A DNA stretch of 64,000 nt, from contig NZ_KE386488.1 in assembly GCF_000427365.1 (NCBI RefSeq), positions 2,267,882 through 2,331,881 of the forward strand, in the 5' to 3' direction. The translations under genes and the position numbers were made by a program. The notes beneath the pieces are model-generated. The model saw only the letters and a program-made list of their open reading frames with translations, was not told where the DNA came from and did not search any database. The stretch is from Rikenella microfusus DSM 15922 (GTDB lineage: Bacteria > Bacteroidota > Bacteroidia > Bacteroidales > Rikenellaceae). Shown piece by piece: positions 1 through 8,455 of this stretch (its first letter is position 1; each line of letters opens with the position of its first letter).

Positions 1-21
1 GATGCCAATGTAAGAAGTCGG

Positions 22-222
22 GAGTACTTTTAAGTTATCCGCGTAGCGGCCGGCCCGGAGCCACCCCCGGCGAACCGACGCTGCCAGCGAGAGCCATCGG
101 GCTCGCACGAATGGCCGAGCGGCGAGGAGGAAAACGAGCGTAGCGAAGTTAACGGCTGCAACCTGCGGTTTTGCCCTCGCTGGCTCCGGGCTTTAACCTG
201 CAAATTAAAAGTACGCTTAAAC
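22..222. repeat. R3 intergenic repeat copy with large inverted repeat
   Basis: A GC-rich stem is bounded by short AT-rich edges (tactttta near 24 and taaaagta near 206). The arms cccggagcca (54-63) and tggctccggg (181-190) are perfect inverted repeats, and the same arms occur at 42877-42886 and 42935-42944. The remainder of 1-417 upstream of the first gene shows no convincing gene. Open frames there are low-complexity shadows of the repeat. Confidence 0.7.
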
Positions 223-417
223 TGTTTTCCTTATTCGGCTGCACTCGAGCCGCAAAGCCGGCGATTCGAAAGAACCGCACGCATCGAAATCGGTACGGTT
301 CAAGATCGATTCTCGTGCCGACGAACGGGACGCGACTTCCCGGACATCCGGCCCGAGACCAGACCGTGCCAGGTAAACCGAAAACAGTCGGATACCGTTA
401 CCACAACAGACCCTGAT

Positions 418-2715
418 ATGAAACGAACACTGTCGATCTGGAGCCTCATGCTGCTCGCGACCTCAGGAGTGCAGGCGCAGGAAGATTTCCGCGAAATTCT
501 TTTCGTGGAACGCGACCAGTACGCGGTCGATCATCACAACACCGAAACGCTGTTCCAACTGGGCGAAATCAACGATGAAAAGTTCCGCGGAGGTTCGGCG
601 TTGCGAGCGCTGGACATCGCGACCGGTCAAGTCAGGACATTGCTGGCTTCCGAACAGGGAGTGATCCGCGATCCCGAACTTTCGTTCGACGGCCGGAAAA
701 TCATCTTCTCGATGCGGCCGCAGCGCGAAGGATGGTACCACATTTACGAAATCGGCACCGACGGCAGCGGCCTCCGGCAACTGACCTCCGCGGCAGGCGT
801 TTCGGACATAGACCCCCTCTACCTGCCCGACGGCGGCATCGTCTTCACCTCTACGCGCGAACCGAAATATTGCATGTGCAACCGCCACATCATGGGCAAC
901 CTCTACCGCATGGAGGCCGACGGGGCCAATATCGTGCAGATCGGCGGCAGCACGCTGTTCGAGGGACACTCGTCGCTGCTCGGCGACGGGCGCATCCTCT
1001 ACGACCGCTGGGAATACGTGGACAGGAATTTCGGCGACGCGCAGGGATTATGGACGGTGAACCCGGACGGGACCAAACACGCGATCTACTACGGGAACAA
1101 CACCGCTTCGCCCGGCGGCGTGATCGACGCGCGGCAGGTACCGGGCAGCGACCTGGTCGCATGTATTTTCGGCAGCTGCCACGACCGGCCGTGGGGGGCG
1201 CTGGCGCTGATCGACCGTAAAAAAGGGGTGGACGGGGCCGAACCGGTCGTGGAGATCTGGCCGGCCGAAGCCCGCGGGCTGATCGGCAAAGGCAATTACG
1301 ACCAATTCATGAAAATTCCGGTACGATACGAAGATCCCTGCCCGCTGGATGAAAATACGCTCCTCGTTTCCCGTTCGGTGCGCTGGGACACGACGCTGAA
1401 CGACTACAAAATGGCACTTTACCGGATCGACCGGCAGACAGGGACGGAAACCCTGCTGTACGAAGGCGAAAAAGGGATTTTCGATCCGATGCCGATCGCG
1501 CCGAGGCGGAAACCTTCTGCGATACCTTTTGCCCGCGATTTCTCGGAAAAACCGGGGATGTTCTATGTACAGGATGTTTACGAGGGCACGAACATGACCG
1601 GCGTAGAGCGCGGGGCGGTGAAATGGCTGCGGGTGGTCGAATCGCCGGAAAAGCGCACGTGGACCGAGCAGGCCTGGCAGGGACAGGGCGAACACGCTCC
1701 GGCGATGAACTGGTCGAGTTTCGAACTGAAACAGATTCTGGGAGAAGTGCCGGTAGCCGAGGACGGTTCGGCCTGCTTCGAGGTACCGGCCGGAAAGTTC
1801 GTCTATTTCCAGCTGCTGGACAAGGACAAGAAGATGATCCAGTCGATGCGCAGCGGCACGATGGCGATGGCGGGCGAGGTGAACGGCTGCATCGGCTGCC
1901 ATGAAGACCGCCTGAGCATTCCCGTACCGTCGGGCAAAATGCCGCTGGCCCTGCAACGCGGCCCGGCCGAATTGACCGGATGGATGGGGCGCGAACCGCG
2001 CCCGTTCTCCTATACCCGCGAGGTGCAGCCCATTTTCGACCGTCATTGCCTGAAATGCCACGATTTCGATGCCTCCGACCGGGAAAAGCTGGTGTTGGCG
2101 GGCGACCGCAACCCGTTTTTCAACGCTTCCTACATCAATCTCTATGTCGGCAAAAAGGTAACGCTGATCGGGGCCGGCCCGGCGGCGATCCAGGATCCGT
2201 ACTCGTGGGGATCGCACGCCAGCGTCCTGACGAAGATCATCGACGGCGGCCACCACGGGGTGGAACTTTCCGGGGAAGAACGGCAGACGCTCTATGCGTG
2301 GATGGATGTGAACGGAGTTTATTACCCGGCCTATGAATCGGCCTATGGGGAAAACATGGCGGGACGCTCGCCGCTGACTTTCGCCGAGACCGATTCGCTG
2401 TCGGCACTGACAGGCATCGACTTCCGGAGTCTGAACAGCTACTGGCGGGGCATGCAGGCGCAGGTAGCGTTCGAACGTCCGGAACTAAGCCCTTGTCTGG
2501 ATGTGGTCCGGGACGACCCGGCGAAGTACGAACGTGCGGTGGCGATTATCGCCGAAGGGGGACGACGGCTCAAAGGACGTCCGCGGGCCGACATGGAGGG
2601 ATTCGTGCCGAGCGAGCGCCATCGGGAAATGTTGCGTAAATATGCCGCGCAACTCGAAGAGGAGATCGCCAACCGCCGGGCCGTCGAGACGGGCGGAAAG
2701 CGATACGACCGTTGA
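418..2715 (+). CDS. Secreted WD40/TolB-like protein with two CxxCH heme motifs (hydrazine synthase alpha-like)
   Basis: The 765-residue product starts with a signal peptide of about 20 residues ending in VQA-Q, so it should be periplasmic or secreted. The N-terminal half has PD40/TolB-type propeller repeats (for example ELSFDGRKIIFS and PLYLPDGGIVFTS). The C-terminal half carries two cytochrome c-type heme motifs, CIGCH (residues 491-495) and CLKCH (544-548), and ends with a YAWMDVNGVYY block typical of proteins annotated as hydrazine synthase alpha-like. Family knowledge: HzsA of anammox bacteria combines a propeller with c-type hemes, but homologues in other phyla have unknown function, and no hydrazine synthase beta/gamma partner is visible here. 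The ATG at 418 is chosen because it opens the signal peptide. The gene stands alone, with R2/R3 repeats on both sides. Domain call is good; the reaction is unknown. Confidence 0.8.
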   Translation: MKRTLSIWSLMLLATSGVQAQEDFREILFVERDQYAVDHHNTETLFQLGEINDEKFRGGSALRALDIATGQVRTLLASEQGVIRDPELSFDGRKIIFSMRPQREGWYHIYEIGTDGSGLRQLTSAAGVSDIDPLYLPDGGIVFTSTREPKYCMCNRHIMGNLYRMEADGANIVQIGGSTLFEGHSSLLGDGRILYDRWEYVDRNFGDAQGLWTVNPDGTKHAIYYGNNTASPGGVIDARQVPGSDLVACIFGSCHDRPWGALALIDRKKGVDGAEPVVEIWPAEARGLIGKGNYDQFMKIPVRYEDPCPLDENTLLVSRSVRWDTTLNDYKMALYRIDRQTGTETLLYEGEKGIFDPMPIAPRRKPSAIPFARDFSEKPGMFYVQDVYEGTNMTGVERGAVKWLRVVESPEKRTWTEQAWQGQGEHAPAMNWSSFELKQILGEVPVAEDGSACFEVPAGKFVYFQLLDKDKKMIQSMRSGTMAMAGEVNGCIGCHEDRLSIPVPSGKMPLALQRGPAELTGWMGREPRPFSYTREVQPIFDRHCLKCHDFDASDREKLVLAGDRNPFFNASYINLYVGKKVTLIGAGPAAIQDPYSWGSHASVLTKIIDGGHHGVELSGEERQTLYAWMDVNGVYYPAYESAYGENMAGRSPLTFAETDSLSALTGIDFRSLNSYWRGMQAQVAFERPELSPCLDVVRDDPAKYERAVAIIAEGGRRLKGRPRADMEGFVPSERHREMLRKYAAQLEEEIANRRAVETGGKRYDR

Positions 2716-2726
2716 TTCTCCGGTTT

Positions 2727-2897
2727 CTCGTACCCGATTATATACTTCGATGTACCGAACTTGCCGGAGAACATCCCCTTTCGGCTCCGCGGTGCCGCCG
2801 GACACAACGGCCGGGGAGGTCTTTCTGCAAAAAAGAGAGGGCGGAGCGAGCCGAAAACAGGCGAAAAACGGCTGATGCGTTAAAGTATGTAATCGCC
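2727..2897. repeat. R2 intergenic repeat copy
   Basis: The element begins with acccgattatatactt and ends with aagtatgtaatcgcc, which are inverted edge motifs. In between are the hairpin-forming blocks cggctccgcgg and gcggagcgagccg. The same arrangement recurs near 35103, 39073 and 63296. It fills most of the gap between the heme protein and the LUD gene. Confidence 0.7.
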
Positions 2898-2958
2898 TTT
2901 TCGTAAGTTTGTAAGCGGCGGCCGGCCTGGACGACCGCTTTTTCAATTTCCGATCCTT

Positions 2959-3612
2959 ATGGCAGACCACACTTTCGACTACTGGCAGCGCCGGCTGGAC
3001 GACCTGGCCGGCATATTGGAAAAACACGGTTTTGCGGCCGAAATGGCGGCTACGGCCGCAGACGCCCGCGACCGCATACGGCGTGCGGCGGAAGAGATGA
3101 GGCCGAAGTCGGTAGGGTACGCCGATTCGCGGACCCTGCGGGCCGCAGGCGTGATCGACATGCTGCGTGCCGATCCCCGCTGGGAATTCATCGACGGCTT
3201 CGACCGTTCGAAATCCCGGGCCGAAAACCTCGAACGGCGGCGGCAGGCGTTGATGACCGATCTGTTCCTGACGGGCGTGAACGCGATAACGGAACAGGGA
3301 ACGCTGGTGTGGCTCGATATGGTGGGCAACCGGATCGGAGGGGTCGCTTTCGGCCCCCGGAAGGTCATCCTCGTGGCGGGCCGCAATAAACTGACGGGCA
3401 GCCTGGAGGAGGCGATGCGGCGGATCAGGACGGTCGCGGCGCCGCTGAACGCGCGGGCGCACGAGCATTTCAGGACACCGTGCCAGATCACTTCGCGCTG
3501 CCACGACTGCTCCAGTCCCGACCGTATCTGCAATACATGGCTGGCGATGGAACGGTGCTACCCGAAAGAGCGTATCCGGGTGATACTCGTCAATGAAGAC
3601 TTAGGGTATTGA
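2959..3612 (+). CDS. LUD domain protein (lactate-utilisation/YkgG-like)
   Basis: The 217-residue protein matches the LUD (DUF162) fold seen in LutC/YkgG proteins. It has an N-terminal helical part, the segment TLVWLDMVGNRIGGVAFGP in the centre, and a cysteine cluster near the C-terminus (TPCQITSRCHDCSSPDRIC). Family members take part in lactate oxidation with LutA/LutB, but neither partner is adjacent, and many stand-alone LUD proteins have no assigned role. The cysteine cluster suggests metal or Fe-S binding, which is inference. The ATG at 2959 follows an AT-rich leader typical of the phylum. Fold assignment is firm; the substrate is not known. Confidence 0.8.
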   Translation: MADHTFDYWQRRLDDLAGILEKHGFAAEMAATAADARDRIRRAAEEMRPKSVGYADSRTLRAAGVIDMLRADPRWEFIDGFDRSKSRAENLERRRQALMTDLFLTGVNAITEQGTLVWLDMVGNRIGGVAFGPRKVILVAGRNKLTGSLEEAMRRIRTVAAPLNARAHEHFRTPCQITSRCHDCSSPDRICNTWLAMERCYPKERIRVILVNEDLGY

Positions 3613-3698
3613 AGTCCCTCGGAATCGGCCGGAAGAACCGGATGCCCGGCCGTGGCCGAACCGGGAAACGGAACGGTCCGTCCCTCCCTGCGCCGCGA

Positions 3699-4748
3699 CT
3701 ACCGGTCGCGCGTCAGGTAAAGCTCCGTCAGCCGTGACACGGCGTAATCGCCCAACCGGCCGGAGGGTATGACCCGCCAGTCGTCCGGCAGCGAAAGGGC
3801 CGTGAGATCCGTCACCGTTATCCGGTGGAAAACCGCATGGATAATGCGGTGGGAAAGCACGTGTTTCGGCATCCGTACCGATCCCTGCCAGACGAAATCC
3901 GCGAAAGGCAACGGCAAAGTCCCGAACTCTGCCCCCGTCGGCGTCTCGACCAGCGGAAATTCGTACAACCCTTTCCAAATATCGTTTCCTTCGCGGCGGC
4001 GGATCGCCGTCCGACCGTGTTCGTCCGTGATGTGCAGGTAATGGAAGAAGCGCGGCGTCTGGGCTGTTTTGCCCCGTTTCACGGGCCGTTCGCCGACCGT
4101 CCCGCGTTTCAGCGCGAGGCAACCGCCGGCCAGCGGACAGGCCGCGCACTGCGGCGAACGAGGCGTGCAGACCAGCGCCCCCAGCTCCATCACCGCCTGA
4201 TTGTACAGCCCCGCGCCCCGATGCCCTTTCCGGACGAGGTATTCGGCGAGCAACGCGAATGCCGCCTCGGCAAATTCCTTTTTGCCCGCCGTCGTGTCGA
4301 TCGGAGTATCGATGTCCAGCAGACGGCTCAGCACGCGGTAAACGTTCCCGTCCACGACCGGATATGGAGCGTCGGCCGAAAACGACACGACAGCGGCGGC
4401 CGTATAATCGCCTATCCCTTTCAACGCCCGGACATCGGCATACGCCGTCGGAAATATCCCGCCGTGCCGCTCGACGACCTGACGCGCCGCCGCATGCAGG
4501 TTGCGGGCGCGACTGTAATATCCCAGCCCCTGCCACAGTTTCAGCACCTCGTCCTCGTCGGCCGCGGCGAGGTCGGCTACGGACGGGAAACGCCCGACGA
4601 AACGGTCGTAATAGTCCAGCCCCTGCGCCACGCGGGTTTGCTGGAGAATCACCTCCGACAGCCAGATACGGTACGGATCGCGCGTTTCGCGCCACGGCAG
4701 GCGGCGGTGGTTGTGGTCGTACCAGTCGGTCAGAGCGGCGAAGTCCAT
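3699..4748 (-). CDS. mutY: A/G-specific adenine DNA glycosylase MutY
   Basis: The 349-residue protein removes adenine mispaired with 8-oxoguanine in base-excision repair. Visible hallmarks are WRETRDPYRIWLSEVILQQT near residues 19-38 with the catalytic Glu (E32), the helix-hairpin-helix LKGIGDYTAAAV (109-120), the catalytic Asp in VDGNVYRVLSR (D133), and the [4Fe-4S] ligands C194-x6-C201-x2-C204-x5-C210. A C-terminal Nudix-like domain recognising 8-oxoG follows (GNDIWKGLYEFPLVE). Length is typical. The gene starts three bases after the ybaK stop, so it is the last gene of a four-gene operon reading leftward from the LysR gene. Confidence 0.97.
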   Translation of the reverse strand: MDFAALTDWYDHNHRRLPWRETRDPYRIWLSEVILQQTRVAQGLDYYDRFVGRFPSVADLAAADEDEVLKLWQGLGYYSRARNLHAAARQVVERHGGIFPTAYADVRALKGIGDYTAAAVVSFSADAPYPVVDGNVYRVLSRLLDIDTPIDTTAGKKEFAEAAFALLAEYLVRKGHRGAGLYNQAVMELGALVCTPRSPQCAACPLAGGCLALKRGTVGERPVKRGKTAQTPRFFHYLHITDEHGRTAIRRREGNDIWKGLYEFPLVETPTGAEFGTLPLPFADFVWQGSVRMPKHVLSHRIIHAVFHRITVTDLTALSLPDDWRVIPSGRLGDYAVSRLTELYLTRDR

Positions 4749-4751
4749 CGG

Positions 4752-5252
4752 TTATTTGGTTTCGGAGGGTTCGGCGGTTTCGGTCAGAGCGGCGACTTTC
4801 AGCCGGGCGAAACGGATCAGATCGTCCGGCGCGATCCGGATTTGCAGGCCCCGCACGCCGGCGCTGATGTATATACGGTCGAAATCGCGGCACGTCAGGT
4901 CGATATAAGAGGGGAACGTCCGTTTCATGCCGATCGGCGAGCAGCCGCCGCGGATATAGCCCGTGGTTTCGAGCAGTTCGCGCAGGTGGATCATCGCCGC
5001 GCTTTTGTTTCCGGACGCTTTGGCCGCCGCCTTCAGATCCACTTCGCGGTCGCCGGGGATAATGCAGACGAAGACGCCGCTGCGGTCGCCCCGCATGACC
5101 AGCGTCTTGAATACCTGCCGGATGTCTTCTCCCAGCTGTCGGGCCACATGCCCCGCGTCGAGGTGTTCTTCGTCCACTTCGTAAGGGATCAGTTCATAAG
5201 CGATGCCGGCTTTGTCGAGCAGCCGGGCGGCATTGGTTTTCGATACTTTCAT
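4752..5252 (-). CDS. ybaK: YbaK/EbsC family Cys-tRNA(Pro) deacylase
   Basis: The start is placed at MKVSKTNAARLLDKAG because that matches the family N-terminus. A longer open frame to 5537 is a shadow of the neighbouring gene. The 166-residue product has the YbaK blocks AHVARQ-type helix, VFKTLVMRGD, VFVCIIPGDREVDLKAAAKA and the TTGYIRGGCSPIGMKR loop with the conserved GCSP(I/F)G. The family hydrolyses Cys mischarged on tRNA-Pro, acting after prolyl-tRNA synthetase. It sits four bases downstream of mqnB and three upstream of mutY, so the genes are surely co-transcribed, though a functional link is not evident. Confidence 0.95.
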   Translation of the reverse strand: MKVSKTNAARLLDKAGIAYELIPYEVDEEHLDAGHVARQLGEDIRQVFKTLVMRGDRSGVFVCIIPGDREVDLKAAAKASGNKSAAMIHLRELLETTGYIRGGCSPIGMKRTFPSYIDLTCRDFDRIYISAGVRGLQIRIAPDDLIRFARLKVAALTETAEPSETK

Positions 5253-5256
5253 AATT

Positions 5257-5880
5257 TTATAGGTTATAAACGGGTAATGTCTCCAACAAACGGGCAAGCG
5301 CTTCGGACAATGCTTCCAGTGCTTCCGGAATACGCCATTCCCCGCGCGGGTCGCCCACACGGTTAGAAACGGAACGCACCTGCAAAAAAGGGACCTTTTC
5401 GGCCCGGCAAACGCTGAAAAACGCCGCGCCTTCCATGGATTCCAGCGCTTCGCCGCCGCGTAGCGGCAACGGCGAACACGCGCTGTTGGCCGAACGTGCG
5501 CCGACGATCCGGAAATGTTCCCGGAACGGTTCGGCATAAGGGCATACCGTTGCGCTTGCTTCGGGCAGGGCGGAGAACGGTTCGAATTTCCCGGTTTCGG
5601 GTCGCCAGGCCCCCAGGTCGGCCTGATAATCGCTGCCGATCAGCACGGTGTCGCCCACGGCGAGGCGTTTGCGGGGCAAGGCCCCGGCGATTCCGGCCTG
5701 GATGACGATACCGGGCCGCAGATCGCGAACGAGACAGAGGGTCGCCGCGGCCGTCGCTCCTGCACCCATGCCGCCGATGTGCCACGACAGATCGCGCCCG
5801 GCGAACGAGTCGCCGAGACGGTCGCGCAAAGGCTTCTGTTCCAGCTCGGTTGCGGTGAGTATCGCGACGAGAGTTTTCAT
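5257..5880 (-). CDS. mqnB: Futalosine hydrolase (MTA/SAH nucleosidase-like)
   Basis: The 207-residue protein belongs to the PNP/UDP phosphorylase superfamily. It shows GGMGAGATAAA near the N-terminus, VIQAGIAGAL in the centre, SMEGAAFF with the substrate-binding Glu, and QVRSVSNRVGD at the position where MTA/SAH nucleosidases have SD. Asn in place of Asp there favours futalosine hydrolase, which releases hypoxanthine from futalosine in the alternative menaquinone pathway. No other mqn gene is in the window, so an MTA/SAH nucleosidase role cannot be excluded. The start codon overlaps the LysR stop as ATGA, implying translational coupling. Confidence 0.85.
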   Translation of the reverse strand: MKTLVAILTATELEQKPLRDRLGDSFAGRDLSWHIGGMGAGATAAATLCLVRDLRPGIVIQAGIAGALPRKRLAVGDTVLIGSDYQADLGAWRPETGKFEPFSALPEASATVCPYAEPFREHFRIVGARSANSACSPLPLRGGEALESMEGAAFFSVCRAEKVPFLQVRSVSNRVGDPRGEWRIPEALEALSEALARLLETLPVYNL

Positions 5881-6788
5881 TTCCGGTTGTTTTTTCGGGT
5901 ATGGGGCAGGGTCTCCGAGGCGAAACGCATGAAATCTCCGGCCACGGTTCCCGGTACGCCTTGCAGGGTGGCGAACGCGAATTCCCGTTCGAAGTTCAGC
6001 CCGTCGATGTCGATCACGGTCAGCGTGTCGGAAAGCAGTTCGCGCGTCACGGCCTGGACGGAGAGCAGGGCCACGCAGTCGTAGCTGGCCAGGAACGATT
6101 TGATCCCTTCGGTACTGCCCATCTGCATGATGACGTTCAGGGACGACAGTTTGATCTGGCGTTCGCCGAGGCGGCGCTCGATCACTTCGAGGGTGCCGGA
6201 GCCGTTCTCGCGCAGTACGATGGGCAGTGCGGTCAGTTCCTGCGGCGTAACGGTTTCGCGGGCGGCATAAGCGCTGCGGCTGCCGGTCACGAGCACCAGT
6301 TCGTCGCGCATGAAGGGTTCATAGCGGATGCCGGCATGCCGCGCCTCGCCTTCGACCAGCGCCAGGTCGATACTGCGGCTGAAAAGGGCCTGCACCATCT
6401 GGCGGCTGTTGCCGGTATCGAGCGTAAGGCGTATTTCGGGATAACGGGTCGAAAAACGGGCCAGACAGGGAGGCAGGACGTATTGCGCGATGGTGCTGCT
6501 GGCCCCCAACCGCAGTTCGCCGCTGAAATTGCCCGTGAGCAGGTTCATGTCGAACTGCATGCGGCGGTAGCTGTCGAGGATCTTTTCGGCATGGAAAAGC
6601 ATCGCTTCCCCGGCTTTGGTCAGTGCGATGCCGCCGCCGCTGCGGTCGAACAGGGTCGTCCCCGCCTGTGCCTCCAGCTCTTTGATGTGCCGCGTGACGG
6701 CGGGCTGGGTGATGAAGAGTTCGCGGGCGGCACGGGTGAAACTGCGGTGACGGGCGACGCTGACGAATGTTTTCAGTCGGAAGTCCAT
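5877..6788 (-). CDS. LysR family transcriptional regulator
   Basis: The 303-residue protein has the LysR winged helix-turn-helix at residues 1-60 (FVSVARHRSFTRAARELF, then QPAVTRHIKELE) and a LysR substrate-binding domain from about residue 90 (LRLGASSTIAQYVLPP). The overall pattern resembles CysB/CysL-type or RuBisCO-operon regulators. It is the first gene of the mqnB-ybaK-mutY operon. On the minus strand just upstream, gacctttgc near 6818-6826 resembles a degenerate -7 box. The effector is unknown. Confidence 0.92.
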   Translation of the reverse strand: MDFRLKTFVSVARHRSFTRAARELFITQPAVTRHIKELEAQAGTTLFDRSGGGIALTKAGEAMLFHAEKILDSYRRMQFDMNLLTGNFSGELRLGASSTIAQYVLPPCLARFSTRYPEIRLTLDTGNSRQMVQALFSRSIDLALVEGEARHAGIRYEPFMRDELVLVTGSRSAYAARETVTPQELTALPIVLRENGSGTLEVIERRLGERQIKLSSLNVIMQMGSTEGIKSFLASYDCVALLSVQAVTRELLSDTLTVIDIDGLNFEREFAFATLQGVPGTVAGDFMRFASETLPHTRKNNRK

Positions 6789-7045
6789 AGTAGCCTGTTC
6801 GCTTCGTTATGGGTGCAAAGGTCGTAAAAAAAGCGGTGCTTTCCGATATTTTCGGCCGGCAACGTCGGATTCCCTCCGGATAATATCCGACTCTTGGTCC
6901 GGTTCCGTCCTTATGCCGGCGTGGAGGTCGCTTCCGGCCCGCGCCGAATTCATCCTGCGCGTCCTGCAGGCCGGGTTCGTCCCGTCCCGTGCGGCGAGAC
7001 ACGGAACCAAAAAAGAACCGGTGGCGGCGCCTGCTCCGGTCCGTG
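6789..7045. other. Gene-free spacer between the LysR gene and the next terminator
   Basis: This GC-rich stretch holds the presumed LysR promoter at its left end. I see no supported gene or repeat copy here. Open frames are short and lack start context. Confidence 0.5.
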
Positions 7046-7079
7046 CATAAAAAACGCGCAGCCCGGTCGGGCTGCGCGT
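7046..7079 (-). terminator. Rho-independent terminator of the coiled-coil lipoprotein gene
   Basis: A perfect 11-bp stem, acgcgcagccc (7054-7064) with gggctgcgcgt (7069-7079) and a 4-nt loop, is followed on the minus strand by a run of six T (7049-7054 in plus coordinates). It lies about 30 nt past the stop codon at 7111. Confidence 0.9.
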
Positions 7080-7110
7080 GCTGTGTGTCCCTGTATCCGG
7101 CCGGCGGAAA

Positions 7111-7974
7111 CTATTTATGCGAAATCACCAGCATTTTGGAATTTTTCCAGAAAGCGTCCTTGTCGGTGATGACCAGTTCTTCGACCACGTCTTTGGCCCC
7201 TTTGACCAGCATATAGCTGTTCTCCGGATGCGCAGTGACGATCTTCACTTTCGCCTTGCCGATCGGGATGCGTTCCACCGTCCGGTCGTCGGCCTTGGTG
7301 AAATTGTCCATCGAAGCGTTGTCGCTGACCACGCGGGTTCGGCCGATCAACCCTTTCTTATCCACGATCTCTTTCTCTTTCAGTTCTTTGTCGCTGGCCA
7401 CGATGTAATATACCGTATGCAGTCGGGCATCCTGGTCGGCTACCGTTCCCTGCAATTCGGCTTTGTCGTTTTCCAGGTTGGAAATGGTATGGCCCAACGC
7501 CTGGACTTCGACTTTCAGCGCCTTGACCTGATCGGTCAGGGCGGCCAGCTGGGCGTTCTTCTGGTCCAACTGTTCCTGCAACTGGGCGATCAGGGTCTGC
7601 AGGGCGTCGATCTTCACATTGGCCGCCTGTAACTTATTGGCCGATACCTGAAGCCGGGCGATCGTCGCGCGGTTCTTGTCCAGCAATTCGCCGATGGCGG
7701 TGATGTTTTCGGCGATCTGTTCCCTGACCGGTTTGGTCAGCTCCCCGCCGGCCGAGGTCTGCTTGGTGACCAGTTTCTCGCGTTCGGCGATCTGGTTGAT
7801 ATTGGCCGCTATCTCTCCGATGCTGTTGAAAGCATCGTTGATGATCGAGTCTTTCGCTGCGACCACCTGCGCGAGCGAGTCATTGACCATCGCCGTCGTA
7901 TCCGGTTTCTCGGCTTTCGGGCCGCAGGAGGCGAACAACGCCGCCGCGGCGGCTAAGACCAGAACTTTCTTCAT
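7111..7974 (-). CDS. Periplasm-facing lipoprotein with long coiled coil
   Basis: The 287-residue protein begins MKKVLVLAAAAALFASCGPK, a lipoprotein signal with Cys17 as the acylated residue. Residues about 70-185 form a heptad-rich coiled coil (RLQVSANKLQAANVKIDAL, then QLQEQLDQKNAQLAALTDQV). A compact C-terminal domain of about 90 residues follows (VIASDKEL-type start, ending KNSKMLVISHK). Homologous lipoproteins are common in Bacteroidales without an assigned function. A structural or envelope-spacing role is possible but is inference. It has its own promoter and terminator, so it is monocistronic. Confidence 0.85.
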   Translation of the reverse strand: MKKVLVLAAAAALFASCGPKAEKPDTTAMVNDSLAQVVAAKDSIINDAFNSIGEIAANINQIAEREKLVTKQTSAGGELTKPVREQIAENITAIGELLDKNRATIARLQVSANKLQAANVKIDALQTLIAQLQEQLDQKNAQLAALTDQVKALKVEVQALGHTISNLENDKAELQGTVADQDARLHTVYYIVASDKELKEKEIVDKKGLIGRTRVVSDNASMDNFTKADDRTVERIPIGKAKVKIVTAHPENSYMLVKGAKDVVEELVITDKDAFWKNSKMLVISHK

Positions 7975-8003
7975 AATTCGAATTCAGTTAGATGATACCT
8001 CGA

Positions 8004-8011
8004 CAAAAATA
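8004..8011 (-). promoter_or_regulatory. -7 box (TATTTTTG) of the coiled-coil lipoprotein gene
   Basis: Reverse complement of caaaaata, matching the Bacteroidota TAnnTTTG consensus. It lies 30 nt upstream of the ATG at 7974. No good -33 TTTG is seen at the standard spacing. Confidence 0.55.
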
Positions 8012-8064
8012 TGCAAAAAGGGGTTCCGTTGTACGCCGGCCCGCAAAAAATGTACCTTCCGGGG

Positions 8065-8277
8065 TCATTCCACATCGACCAGGTCGCGGAGTTTCACGCC
8101 GAGCGCCCGGCTGATGGTCAGCAGCGTCACTAACGTCATGTTGGTACGTCCGTATTCGATCCGGCTCATGTTCGACTTCTCGAAATTGCACCGCGCCGCG
8201 AGATCCTGCTGGCTGATCCCCCGCTCTGTCCGGATCTGCACGATCCGTCGGCCGATACGGTACAAAATGTCGTTCAT
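8065..8277 (-). CDS. Small XRE-family HTH repressor
   Basis: The 70-residue protein is almost entirely a Cro/C1-type helix-turn-helix: IGRRIVQIRTERGISQQDLA, then RCNFEKSNMSRIEYGRT and NMTLVTLLTISRALGV. It has no extra domain, so it is likely a dimeric DNA-binding repressor. Two palindromes with the same half site lie immediately upstream, the nearest only 7 nt before its own ATG, which points to autoregulation as well as control of the divergent genes. Confidence 0.92.
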   Translation of the reverse strand: MNDILYRIGRRIVQIRTERGISQQDLAARCNFEKSNMSRIEYGRTNMTLVTLLTISRALGVKLRDLVDVE

Positions 8278-8283
8278 TACCCC

Positions 8284-8348
8284 GTTATCATATTTGATAA
8301 CAAAGTTTTTTCTTTATCTTTGCAAATAGGTTATCATATATGATAACC
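8284..8348 (+). promoter_or_regulatory. Divergent promoter with two operator palindromes for the XRE repressor
   Basis: Operator 1 is gttatcatatttgataac (8284-8301) and operator 2 is ggttatcatatatgataacc (8329-8348, a perfect 20-nt palindrome). Both share the form GTTATCA-N4-TGATAAC. Between and overlapping them is a near-ideal rightward promoter: -33 TTTG (8293-8296), 19 nt, and -7 TATCTTTG (8316-8323). The -33 box lies inside operator 1 and the expected start lies in operator 2, so bound repressor should block the rightward transcript to the secreted protein gene at 8456. Confidence 0.85.
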
Positions 8349-8455
8349 TTATAACTTACCGGGTCATGAATGTCATATCCGGCTGTCCGGAACTGCCGAA
8401 CAACGGTCTCTACGGAATATAGCCGGGTTATACTTTTGCTGTTCCGCTCTCCGTT

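Noticed and set aside
171-416. Open frame of 81 codons before the first gene
   Set aside because: It covers the R3 repeat and spacer. Composition is Arg/Pro-rich without domain or start context.
8366-8422. 18-codon frame in the leader of the XRE-controlled transcript
   Set aside because: No ribosome-binding context, no coupling to the next gene and no homology; probably chance.
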